Source: Shewanella waksmanii ATCC BAA-643 (GTDB taxonomy: Bacteria; Pseudomonadota; Gammaproteobacteria; Enterobacterales; Shewanellaceae). From it: a stretch of 39,096 nucleotides of DNA. Within the stretch, counting starts at the first letter, position 1, and every line of letters starts with the position of its first letter. The notes under the pieces were generated by a model. The model was not told the origin of the DNA. It searched no databases and was given only the letters and a program-made list of their open reading frames with translations. Below, in pieces: positions 31,126 through 38,771 of the stretch. The translations under genes were made by a program, and so were the position numbers. The DNA lies in NCBI RefSeq assembly GCF_000518805.1, contig NZ_JAEH01000049.1, forward strand, positions 1-39,096, in the 5' to 3' direction.

Positions 31126-32343
31126 TTATGCCTCATAACCAAATGGATCATCAATCGAGTGTGCTGGTGCAGTAAACCATTGTGGGCCATCATCAGTCAT
31201 AAAGAAATGATCTTCATGACGGACACCAAACTCACCCGGTACACAAAGCATAGGTTCATTGCTAAAACACATGCCCGCTGCCAATGGTGTTTGATCATTC
31301 AATACCAGATAAGGCCATTCATGAATATCTAAGCCCACACCATGACCGGTACGGTGCGGCAAGCCCGGAATATCATAACCTGGACCAAAACCTGCTGCCT
31401 CTAAAACAACCCGCGCCGCTTTGTCTACATCGGCACAGGGAGTACCAATTTGCGCCGCTTCAAAGGCCGCAATCTGTGCATCTTGTTCATGCTGCCACAA
31501 GCTGCGCTGACGCTCGCTAGGGGTACCAAAAACATAAGTGCGAGTAATGTCTGAATTGTATCCCTGTACTTGGCAACCGGTATCAATCAGCACCGTGTCA
31601 TTCAGCTCCAACGCTTTAGGCGATTTAACCCCGTGTGGATAGGCACTGTCTTCGCCAAATAATACGATGCAAAAATACGAACCTGCTGGTGCCCCAACGG
31701 CAATGTGCGCCTGATTAATAAAGCTTTCAACCTCGGCAACGGTAATACCTTCACGTAAAATACGTGCCGCAGCTTTATGCACCTCTAACGTCATGTCTTT
31801 AGCACGCTGCAACAGGCTGAGTTCAGTGGCAGATTTAATCATTCTGCAGCCCGCGGTCACGGGTTTAGCATTGACATATTGGTAATGAGCATGGGCCTGA
31901 CGTAATCCATCAAAAATGAAAAAAGCCGCCGATTCATCAATGCCAATAACCCCTTGGCTGATACCCATAGCCGCTATCGCATCGCCGCATAGAGCATAGG
32001 GGCTTTCATCTTCTTGCCAGGTGTTAACCTTACCCTTAATCACCATAAAGCCCTCAAGCGTATCAAGCTCGAACGCCGGTGCGATGTACTCTAGCTCGCC
32101 CTGTGCCGGCAAAATAGCGCCAACCATACGCTCGCTGGCATACCAACGGGTCCCGGTGTAATAGTACAAATTGGTCCCGGCATTAAGGTAGATAGCCGCA
32201 ATTCCTTGCGCTTGCATTATCTGCTGCGCCTTAGCAATGCGTTGGCGATACTCTTGCTCTGTGATCGGCTCAACACCTTGGGTCATGTCGGAAAGTTTTG
32301 CTAATTCTATTGCTGCGGTTGAACCGCCTACACCTAGGGTCAT
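31126..32343 (-). CDS. M24 family metallopeptidase, Xaa-Pro dipeptidase/aminopeptidase type
   Basis: A cytosolic two-metal peptidase of 405 residues that probably acts on peptides with proline in second position. A creatinase-like N-terminal domain (about 40-170) precedes the pita-bread domain with all five metal ligands: Asp of VLIDTGCQ, Asp of YNSDITRTYVFG, His of HRTGHGVGLDIHEWP, Glu of FSNEPML and Glu of VRHEDHFF. The frame is open to 32406, but CGAGGC just before the ATG at 32343 sets the start. It is one of two M24 genes here and the more PepQ/PepP-like of them. It may help to recycle peptides from the same nutrient sources as the chitinases; that is inference. Confidence 0.9.
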   Translation of the reverse strand: MTLGVGGSTAAIELAKLSDMTQGVEPITEQEYRQRIAKAQQIMQAQGIAAIYLNAGTNLYYYTGTRWYASERMVGAILPAQGELEYIAPAFELDTLEGFMVIKGKVNTWQEDESPYALCGDAIAAMGISQGVIGIDESAAFFIFDGLRQAHAHYQYVNAKPVTAGCRMIKSATELSLLQRAKDMTLEVHKAAARILREGITVAEVESFINQAHIAVGAPAGSYFCIVLFGEDSAYPHGVKSPKALELNDTVLIDTGCQVQGYNSDITRTYVFGTPSERQRSLWQHEQDAQIAAFEAAQIGTPCADVDKAARVVLEAAGFGPGYDIPGLPHRTGHGVGLDIHEWPYLVLNDQTPLAAGMCFSNEPMLCVPGEFGVRHEDHFFMTDDGPQWFTAPAHSIDDPFGYEA

Positions 32344-32521
32344 TATATTGCCTCGCACGGTCTGATAACTGTTCGCTATATTGCGAATTGATGGGTTCTC
32401 TGGCAAGCACAGCGCCAGCTGATTAACTCAGCTGTCACGCACTGGGCCGCGTTATGCTATTGAGCTGCCTGTTTTAGCATAAAGTATACAAATATGCAGT
32501 AGAAAAATATTCAAACTGATG

Positions 32522-32550
32522 GCAAAACGGCGCGAATCGCGCCGTTTTGC
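32522..32550 (-). terminator. Terminator of the ROK kinase gene
   Basis: GCAAAACGGCGCG-AAT-CGCGCCGTTTTGC, up to 13 bp paired, 28 bases past the ROK gene stop on the minus strand. Confidence 0.8.
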
Positions 32551-32577
32551 TCAACAAATAACTCAATAGGAGAAAAG

Positions 32578-33351
32578 TTAAGATCTATCTAGCAATACAC
32601 TTAAGCCTCTGCAGACCAAAGTTTCCATGTCATCTACTCGGCCAATTTGAGTTTCACTGAGGGGATCAGGTAACGCCATCTCATTGATCGCGTTAATACA
32701 ACCTTTGTAATAGTCGGGATTGTTCATCATGCCACCCGCCAACCAGATACGGTTAGGATTAAACAGGTTTACGGCCCAAGCCAAGCCCATGCCAAGGTAG
32801 CTGCCAGCGCGATAAAGTTGTGCTGGCGTTTTTAAATCGCGGGTACGAATTGAATCTCCACTGGCAAGCTGCTCTAAACTAAACTCACCAGATTCGGTCA
32901 TCACTCGGCAATGGCCTAACTCACCCGCCAAGCCACTTGCGCCAGAAAATGGTTTACCATTAAGCGCAATCGACATACCAATGCCCGTACCAGCCATCAC
33001 CAGTAACTCGCTGGTGTGTTTAGGGTCGCATACCGCCTGCATCCCCGCATCAATGTCGTTATAAATAATGACATTAGCAGCCTCAGTGGCCAGGTGCTCA
33101 GCGGTTAAGCCATTGAGACAAGGCAGTGACTTGCTGGTCAACAGGGTGTTATCTCTCACTAGCCCCGGCACAGCGATAGCCAACTGATAGCCAGTTAAAC
33201 CGTAATCACTCTCTAACTCAGACAGTTGCTGATTGAGAACCGTCGCGTTAAAGCCTTCGCCAGTTAAGATCTTGTATTGCTCAGTACGACCATCAAAGCT
33301 GATTTGAAATAGTGCTTTGGTACCGCCAATATCAACCGTAATTTTTTGCAT
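32578..33351 (-). CDS. ROK-family sugar kinase or regulator-like protein without the zinc motif
   Basis: About 257 residues of the actin-like ATPase fold. The N-terminal phosphate loop is TVDIGGTKALFQI, the catalytic Asp lies in IIYNDIDAGM, and the second phosphate loop is VMAGTGIGMSIAL. ROK kinases usually have a zinc-binding block (CxCGxxGCxE) after the conserved GELGH; here GELGHCRVMTESGEF follows and the cysteines are missing. It may be a zinc-free sugar kinase such as one for glucose, N-acetylglucosamine or N-acetylmannosamine. No DNA-binding domain is present. Its place between an MFS transporter and an M24 gene near chitinases makes an amino-sugar substrate plausible but not shown. The ATG at 33351 is preferred to the frame start at 33363. 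Confidence 0.8.
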   Translation of the reverse strand: MQKITVDIGGTKALFQISFDGRTEQYKILTGEGFNATVLNQQLSELESDYGLTGYQLAIAVPGLVRDNTLLTSKSLPCLNGLTAEHLATEAANVIIYNDIDAGMQAVCDPKHTSELLVMAGTGIGMSIALNGKPFSGASGLAGELGHCRVMTESGEFSLEQLASGDSIRTRDLKTPAQLYRAGSYLGMGLAWAVNLFNPNRIWLAGGMMNNPDYYKGCINAINEMALPDPLSETQIGRVDDMETLVCRGLSVLLDRS

Positions 33352-33539
33352 AACTTGCCCCAAACGTCGCCATCCGTGAGCGCTTAATTTTCTTTTTATG
33401 TGGCAGTCACATTAACACATTAGCGGTACATTTTCGCTATAAAATCTTAACCTATCTTATGTCATCTAAAGTGCGTAAACTCTCATCTAATCGGTTGAAA
33501 AGAATTAATTTATACCCGCCACACAGCTAAACAGTCGCA

Positions 33540-34742
33540 TCAGCTGTTTTCAACTGCCGAAGCCTGCTTGCTGTAGAAGTATTGCCAAGCCATTAGCAAT
33601 AAATGTAGTGCAATAAACGGAATGCAACTGAGCAGTAAAACTTGCCAACCGAGTAAATGAATCACCCAGCCTGCACTTAATGACGCAATGGCCTGGGCAC
33701 CAAACACAAATGAATCGTTAAATGATTGCATGCTATAGCGCTCACTGCGCGCATAATAACGTGGTAATAACACCGTGCCGGAAACAAACAGAAAGTTCCA
33801 ACCTATGCCTAATAACACTAACGCCAACCAATAGTTAAGTAACTCAGCCCCCATTAAGGCCACGACAATAGTGACCACATAGGCCAGTAAGCCAATGAGC
33901 ATCATTTTCGATGTGCCCCACTTAGCAATCAAGTAACCACTAAACAGGGATGGCAGATACATGGCGATAATATGGCTTTGAATCACCCATTTAGTATCGG
34001 CCAGTGAATGATGCTCAATATGGTGCATGTGCAGCGGGGTGGCCGTCATCACAAAGCTCATTAATGCATAACCTATGGTTGCCGCAGAAATGGCGACCCA
34101 GACCCCAGGCGTTGCCAAAATGTGTATCAGCGGCGACGCGGGCGTGCTATCGAGTCGAGCATCACTTGCCTGCTGCTGCGTCACTTCGGCTTGGCTATCA
34201 TAAAAACTCAAGATGATGGCTGCGCCCAAGCTCACCAAACTTAAGAACATAAAGGCCCCTACATAGGGAAGGCTAATCAACTCGCCACCCAATACGGCGA
34301 GCTCTGGACCCACAAAAGCCGCGACTAAGCCACCGACTAAAACCCGCGACGCCGCCTTAGGTGCCAACTCGGCACTGACCGACTCCATCGCCGCAAAACG
34401 ATACTGTTGCACTACCGCGCCAGCACTACCTAGCATAAAGCCACTGAGACAAAACAGCGCAAACCATTGCTGCCCAGTGGCGATGATAGCCACCCCGCCC
34501 GATGTTGCAGCCCATAACGCGCCGGCAATAAACAGGGGTTTACGACCAAAGCGACGCATCAAGCGGCTCACTGGCACAACCGATAACGCCACGCCAATCA
34601 CCATAGATGCAATTGGCAACGTAGCTAACGCTTCACTGGGGGCTAGCTTTGCACCGATAATGCCACCTAATAGCATCATCATCGGCGTTGCGCTCATGGC
34701 AAACGCTTGCGCTAAGGTGAGAATCCAAACATTCTTGGCCAT
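33540..34742 (-). CDS. MFS transporter, 12 membrane helices
   Basis: A 400-residue secondary transporter of the major facilitator superfamily. The start MAKNVWILTLAQAFAMSATP at 34742 follows AGGGA at a proper distance; the longer frame to 34808 has no such site. The loop 2-3 motif appears as SRLMRRFGRKPLF, and a cytosolic central loop (about 195-220) divides two six-helix halves. The substrate cannot be told. It is upstream of the ROK kinase on the same strand with a 188-base gap, so the two may form an uptake-and-phosphorylation pair. Confidence 0.88.
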   Translation of the reverse strand: MAKNVWILTLAQAFAMSATPMMMLLGGIIGAKLAPSEALATLPIASMVIGVALSVVPVSRLMRRFGRKPLFIAGALWAATSGGVAIIATGQQWFALFCLSGFMLGSAGAVVQQYRFAAMESVSAELAPKAASRVLVGGLVAAFVGPELAVLGGELISLPYVGAFMFLSLVSLGAAIILSFYDSQAEVTQQQASDARLDSTPASPLIHILATPGVWVAISAATIGYALMSFVMTATPLHMHHIEHHSLADTKWVIQSHIIAMYLPSLFSGYLIAKWGTSKMMLIGLLAYVVTIVVALMGAELLNYWLALVLLGIGWNFLFVSGTVLLPRYYARSERYSMQSFNDSFVFGAQAIASLSAGWVIHLLGWQVLLLSCIPFIALHLLLMAWQYFYSKQASAVENS

Positions 34743-34942
34743 AGTTAAATCCCTAAACTTAGACAAAATGGATTGCGGCAAACCGCCTAAAAAACAACAC
34801 CATAACATTAAGTTTTACACTCAGGTAAAATTTGCATAAAGAAAATTGTCGCCTAACCTTCCCTCGCACATATTCAACTGCCATAATCAGCCACTTTCTC
34901 ACAACCTCTATGCCCTAACCGGCTGCCGTCCTTGGAGAGTTT

Positions 34943-36730
34943 ATGACCCAATCAATTGCCGATCGTCTTAGCGCAGTCCGCGCTGAAATGGCCAAAGCTA
35001 ACTTAGATGCTTTTATTGTTCCACGCGCCGACGAATACTTAGGTGAATATGTGCCTGAACGCAACGAGCGCCTGCACTGGCTCAGTGACTTTACCGGTTC
35101 AGCGGGTATGGCTATTGTGTTGAAAGATAGCGCCGCAATATTTATTGATGGCCGCTATACCGTGCAAGTTGCCCAGCAGGTAGACTCATCTCTGTTTGAA
35201 TATTTAAGCCTCTCTGATGTGCCGCAATTGCCGTGGTTAGCTGAGCAGCTGAGCGCCAACGCACGTATCGGCTATGATGCCAAGTTACATCCACTAAGCT
35301 GGCAACAGAACGCACAAGCGCTATTTAGCAGCCAACAGATGCAATTAGTGGCCGTTGAGCAAAACCCTATCGACAGCAACTGGCAAAACCGACCTGCATT
35401 ATCTAACCAAGCAGCCCGTCTGTTTGATGAGCAAAGCGCCGGTCGCAGCAGTTTGGATAAACGTCAACAAATTGGAGCAGCCATTGCAAAACAAGGCGCG
35501 GATGTTGCACTCGTAGCCGCATTAGACTCCTGCTGTTGGTTATTAAATCTACGTGGCAACGATGTACCGCGCCTGCCTGTTATTCTTTGCACCGGCTTAC
35601 TGCACGCCAATGGCGACATGCAGGTCTTTACCGACCTAAGCAAGCTGCCAGCAGGGACCCAAGAGCATGTGGGTTCAGGTGTTAGTTTATGTGACGAATC
35701 AGCCCTAGCTGGAGCCTTGGCTAACCTTGACGGTGTGAATCTATTAGCCGACCCCAACAACGCCAATGCTTGGTTACAGCTCACTGCTGCCAACCATGGT
35801 GCTAAACTGATTGCTGCGAGCGATCCCGTCGCCCTGATAAAAGCACAAAAAAATGAGGCTGAACTAGCGGGTATGACAGCTTGCCATATTCGTGATGGCG
35901 TTGCCGTTAGCCAGTTCTTAGCCTGGTTAGACCGTGAAGTGGCGGCAAAACGTTTTTATGATGAAGGTCAGCTTGCCGATAAGCTCGAATCTTTCAGACT
36001 CAAAGACGCACAATACATCGAGCCTAGCTTTGACACCATTTCTGCCACTGGTGGCAATGCCGCCATGTGTCACTACAACCACAACAATGGCACCCCTGCC
36101 ATGATGCAAGATAACAGCATCTACTTGGTTGACTCTGGCGCCCAATATTTAGACGGCACCACCGACGTGACCCGTACGATTGCCATTGGCGAAACCACGG
36201 CTGAACAGCGCAAAATGACCACCTTAGTGTTAAAAGGTCACATTGCGTTAGATCAAGCCAAATTCCCCCGCGGTACAACCGGTCAGCAACTCGATGGTTT
36301 TGCCCGTCAGCACCTATGGCAATACGGTTTTGATTATGATCATGGCACGGGTCACGGTGTGGGTCATTTCCTCAGTGTGCACGAGGGGCCGCAGCGTATC
36401 GCCAAAAACAGTAACAATGTCGCCTTACTACCGGGCATGGTGCTATCTAACGAGCCAGGCTACTACCGCGCCAACGAGTTTGGTATTCGCTTAGAAAACC
36501 TAGTAGAAGTTCGCCCAGCTAAAGCCCTTGCCGATGCAGAGCGCGAAATGTTTGAGTTTAACCCGCTAACGCTTATCCCAATGGACACACGTTTGTTTGA
36601 TAAGTCGCTATTAAACGAAGCGGAAATCAATTGGCTGAACGCCTATCACCAACGAGTATTTGAGGCCATCGCCCCACATATGCAAGGTGAAGATCTCGAC
36701 TGGCTACATCAAGTGACTCAAGCCATTTAA
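34943..36730 (+). CDS. Aminopeptidase P family protein, long XPNPEP type (M24B)
   Basis: 595 residues, cytosolic, removing N-terminal residues before proline. Two creatinase-type N-terminal domains (about 1-300) precede the M24 domain and a C-terminal extension, the arrangement of eukaryote-like XPNPEP1 enzymes rather than the shorter E. coli PepP. Metal ligands lie in LVDSGAQYLDGTTDVTRTIA, HGTGHGVGHFLSVHEGP, LSNEPGYYRANEFGIRLEN. GGAGAG stands six bases before the ATG. It is divergent from the MFS gene and has its own terminator. Confidence 0.93.
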   Translation: MTQSIADRLSAVRAEMAKANLDAFIVPRADEYLGEYVPERNERLHWLSDFTGSAGMAIVLKDSAAIFIDGRYTVQVAQQVDSSLFEYLSLSDVPQLPWLAEQLSANARIGYDAKLHPLSWQQNAQALFSSQQMQLVAVEQNPIDSNWQNRPALSNQAARLFDEQSAGRSSLDKRQQIGAAIAKQGADVALVAALDSCCWLLNLRGNDVPRLPVILCTGLLHANGDMQVFTDLSKLPAGTQEHVGSGVSLCDESALAGALANLDGVNLLADPNNANAWLQLTAANHGAKLIAASDPVALIKAQKNEAELAGMTACHIRDGVAVSQFLAWLDREVAAKRFYDEGQLADKLESFRLKDAQYIEPSFDTISATGGNAAMCHYNHNNGTPAMMQDNSIYLVDSGAQYLDGTTDVTRTIAIGETTAEQRKMTTLVLKGHIALDQAKFPRGTTGQQLDGFARQHLWQYGFDYDHGTGHGVGHFLSVHEGPQRIAKNSNNVALLPGMVLSNEPGYYRANEFGIRLENLVEVRPAKALADAEREMFEFNPLTLIPMDTRLFDKSLLNEAEINWLNAYHQRVFEAIAPHMQGEDLDWLHQVTQAI

Positions 36731-36757
36731 CCTCGCGGTTAGCCCTCCAATTTAAGA

Positions 36758-36785
36758 AGCCACCTAATTTAAGGTGGTTTTTTTT
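36758..36785 (+). terminator. Terminator of the aminopeptidase P gene
   Basis: CCACCT-AATTTA-AGGTGG followed by eight T. Confidence 0.9.
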
Positions 36786-37036
36786 GGCCTCTCGGCCAGA
36801 GGTTAAGTTCCCCTGCACACCGAACCATTACGCGCCTAATGGCCAGTTAGTGCCTGCAGCTGGCATCGCTACACTTTCGGATATGTCGATAGCCTAACTT
36901 TAAATACATACCTCACAGGTAAGGCGAAAAGTGGGCAATCATCCACCTTGATGATTTAGCAAAGGGTTTGCCTCTCGCAGAGATTTGCTTCTAACAGTAT
37001 CTCACTTTTAACAGTATCTCGCTTCCCAGCGGGGTA
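36786..37036. other. Gap with no recognised feature
   Basis: No gene with a ribosome binding site on either strand. The words AACAGTATCTC occur twice in close succession (about 36995 and 37012), a small direct repeat. The stretch leads into the repeat cluster that follows. Confidence 0.5.
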
Positions 37037-37124
37037 TGTGCGATTGCACTTATGACTCGCCATAAATACATCCATGTAGGCTTCGCGGCGACGTCCTGTC
37101 GCCGAGAGTCAACGTGCAATCACA
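37037..37124. repeat. Palindromic dispersed repeat, copy 1
   Basis: An 88-base unit with outer arms TGTGCGATTGCAC (37037-37049) and GTGCAATCACA (37114-37124), and an inner perfect hairpin CGGCGAC-GTCCT-GTCGCCG (37086-37104). The inner part with CATCCATGTAGGCTTCGC resembles the reverse complement of copy 2 at 37313-37402. I recall similar intergenic repeats in Shewanella and Alteromonadales genomes, from memory only. Confidence 0.7.
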
Positions 37125-37222
37125 CCGAGTCAATTATCTCTTCGATTAGACGACCAAGAGTGAACTCAGAAAAGATTTCAAACTCAACTAACCACAGACT
37201 ACACACTTAATACCCTTGTAGC

Positions 37223-37298
37223 GTCCGGCATAACCTGATTTTTAAATAGGCTAAATATTCGTCAAACCTTAATGCCACAGACAACGGTAAATTCGAAG
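37223..37298 (+). repeat. Direct repeat A, copy 1
   Basis: About 76 bases starting GTCCGGCATAACCTGA and ending GGTAAATTCGAAG. They recur at 37451 with roughly 80 percent identity by eye. The two copies bracket palindromic repeat copy 2. Confidence 0.8.
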
Positions 37299-37312
37299 AG
37301 ATATGAAATCTA

Positions 37313-37402
37313 GTGTAGATGCGGTCGAGGCCTTTGACAGCATGGATGCTGTCGCAGAGCGCCCAAGGATGGGTTCACAGCGTGCCGAGCAAGTATCTAC
37401 AC
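37313..37402. repeat. Palindromic dispersed repeat, copy 2
   Basis: A 90-base unit with ends GTGTAGAT (37313-37320) and ATCTACAC (37395-37402), and an inner hairpin GACAGC-ATGGAT-GCTGTC (37336-37353). Its reverse complement shares the CATCC-TTG-GGC-CGACAG pattern with copy 1, so the two are inverted members of one family. Frames across it have no coding character. Confidence 0.65.
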
Positions 37403-37450
37403 ATTCCTCGCCGGGAAGGCGAAACCCCGCTACAGGAAAATCAGTGTGGT

Positions 37451-37525
37451 GTCCGGCATAACCTGACTCTAAATAGGTTAAATACTTTTAGAACCTTAGT
37501 GCCACAGGCAAAGGTAAATTCGAAG
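37451..37525 (+). repeat. Direct repeat A, copy 2
   Basis: Second copy of the ~76-base repeat, 228 bases after the first. The copy opens GTCCGGCATAACCTGA and ends GGTAAATTCGAAG. Confidence 0.8.
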
Positions 37526-37885
37526 AAAAATTATATCCAGTACAAGCGCGGCTGTGACTGGGATTCTACTTGCTTCGATTTGACAGTGCTTTGTACAGCT
37601 ATAGTCCTTTTCAAGAAAGGCTATGAGAACGAGCAAAAACATGGAAACTGAGAACTCGTGCTGCGATGAATTTCCGTTTAGCCTCTGATTTATCAATAAT
37701 TTCTTTTTCATAGCAGCAGAAAAGCGTCACAAATAAGTCAATTCCGACTTTCTACAGCGAACACTGAAGGAAAGTCATCCTCGACTTAACCATAAGCTAT
37801 TGAAGGTGAATAATTTTTAAGTTAACTTGCTAGTATTGAATTAACATGGCTGTCCGTTATTATGCGGAATTCAGCCTAATATACT
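37526..37885. other. Gap before the cassette-like unit
   Basis: No supported gene. Just before the cassette boundary there is an inverted repeat GGCTG-TCCG with CGGA-ATT-CAGCC (about 37844-37876), with TTAAC ahead of it and GTTA behind. This may be a degenerate recombination site or only a hairpin. Confidence 0.4.
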
Positions 37886-37894
37886 GTTATACGC
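37886..37894 (+). other. Cassette 5' boundary, R'-like core GTTATACGC
   Basis: GTTATACGC lies 22 bases before the HNH start codon. It is the exact reverse complement of GCGTATAAC right after the gene (38744-38752). In an integron cassette the sequence left at the front comes from the cassette's own attC R' box and must pair with R'' at its end, which is what is seen. Confidence 0.6.
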
Positions 37895-37915
37895 TTCAAG
37901 AGTACGGAGACTTCT

Positions 37916-38740
37916 TTGGCCAGATTAGCACCAAAACTTGAGACAATAAGAGCGTTATTTGCTCGTTCAGGAAATCAGTGTGCATTTCCTGGATGCATTC
38001 ACCCTTTAGTGAATGACAAACAAAAGTTTATTGGTCAGGTTTGTCATATTGAAGCAGCAATGCCGGAAGGTGAGAGATATAACTCTAAACAGAATGACGA
38101 GCAACGACGATCGTATGAGAATTTACTAATCCTATGCTATCAACATCACATAGAGACGGACGAAGTAGAGGAATATCCCGTTGAAGCAATGATTAAGATG
38201 AAGCGGGAACACGAAGTAAACTTCCTCAAATCAGATTTCAAAATAGATGAAGCAGCTTTACATAAGCTAATGCGTGATGTTGAAACTTATTGGGATAAAA
38301 TTGAAGTATTAAATACCGTTGAGCATACGATGGAAGATCTTGCTTTTCGGGTTACAACTAAAGGCGGTTATAGCAAGCTATTTGATGATGCTCGTGAAAC
38401 TATTACTAGAATCGAAGAATTATTAGAGAGACTTAGTCAAAGTAACGACAGATTAAATGATGATTTCATCAGCTTCATTGAAGAGCATGGCGTAGATAGC
38501 TCGATATTCAAAGAATTGCCTTATTCAGTCAGTCCTTTTAACATCAGGAACTGGGAGGACTTTTCTCTTAGCCGTCCAAACTGCCTGATACAAATTAGGA
38601 TTGACCTGCTCACAATTGAGATTAAATACTTAGAAGAATTTCTCAAAACAAACAGCCAAGATAAACAAGCAATTTCATATCTTGAAGATGCTAAATCTAG
38701 ATTAGCGGATATGGCTCAAAATGCTGTGATGTATGATTAA
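37916..38740 (+). CDS. HNH-endonuclease-domain protein, possible defence effector
   Basis: 274 residues. An N-terminal HNH (beta-beta-alpha-metal) nuclease domain, about 15-105: the zinc or fold cysteines lie in NQCAFPGC, the catalytic His in VCHIEAAMPEG, the Asn in YENLLILCYQHH with the final Cys and His. This version (CAFPGC, CHIEA, ENLLILC) is common in HNH proteins of phage-defence modules. The C-terminal half (about 110-274) is alpha-helical and acidic with coiled-coil character, and I do not recognise it. The start is TTG, supported by GGAGA five bases upstream. The gene is AT-rich. The flanks look like integron cassette ends. The target, DNA type and any partner are unknown. Confidence 0.85.
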   Translation: MARLAPKLETIRALFARSGNQCAFPGCIHPLVNDKQKFIGQVCHIEAAMPEGERYNSKQNDEQRRSYENLLILCYQHHIETDEVEEYPVEAMIKMKREHEVNFLKSDFKIDEAALHKLMRDVETYWDKIEVLNTVEHTMEDLAFRVTTKGGYSKLFDDARETITRIEELLERLSQSNDRLNDDFISFIEEHGVDSSIFKELPYSVSPFNIRNWEDFSLSRPNCLIQIRIDLLTIEIKYLEEFLKTNSQDKQAISYLEDAKSRLADMAQNAVMYD

Positions 38741-38743
38741 AAA

Positions 38744-38770
38744 GCGTATAACAAGTCGTTTAAAAGGACA
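38744..38770 (+). other. Truncated attC-like recombination site
   Basis: GCGTATAAC (R''), AAGTC spacer, GTTTAAAAGGAC (L'') begin four bases after the HNH stop. This is the order and wording of the first half of attC sites in Vibrio and Shewanella type integrons (compare the VCR start, ATAACAAACGCCTCAAGAGG). The second half is missing because an insertion sequence begins at about 38772. Confidence 0.65.
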
Positions 38771-38771
38771 A

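Noticed and set aside
34477..34839. 120-codon frame antisense to the MFS gene
   Set aside because: It is a shadow of the transporter reading frame, with no initiation signal.
37319..37651. 110-codon frame through the repeat cluster
   Set aside because: It runs across two repeat elements and has no ribosome binding site; the apparent coding is a by-product of the repeats.
37496..37711. 71-codon minus-strand frame in the same region
   Set aside because: Overlaps direct repeat A copy 2 and has no initiation signal or domain.
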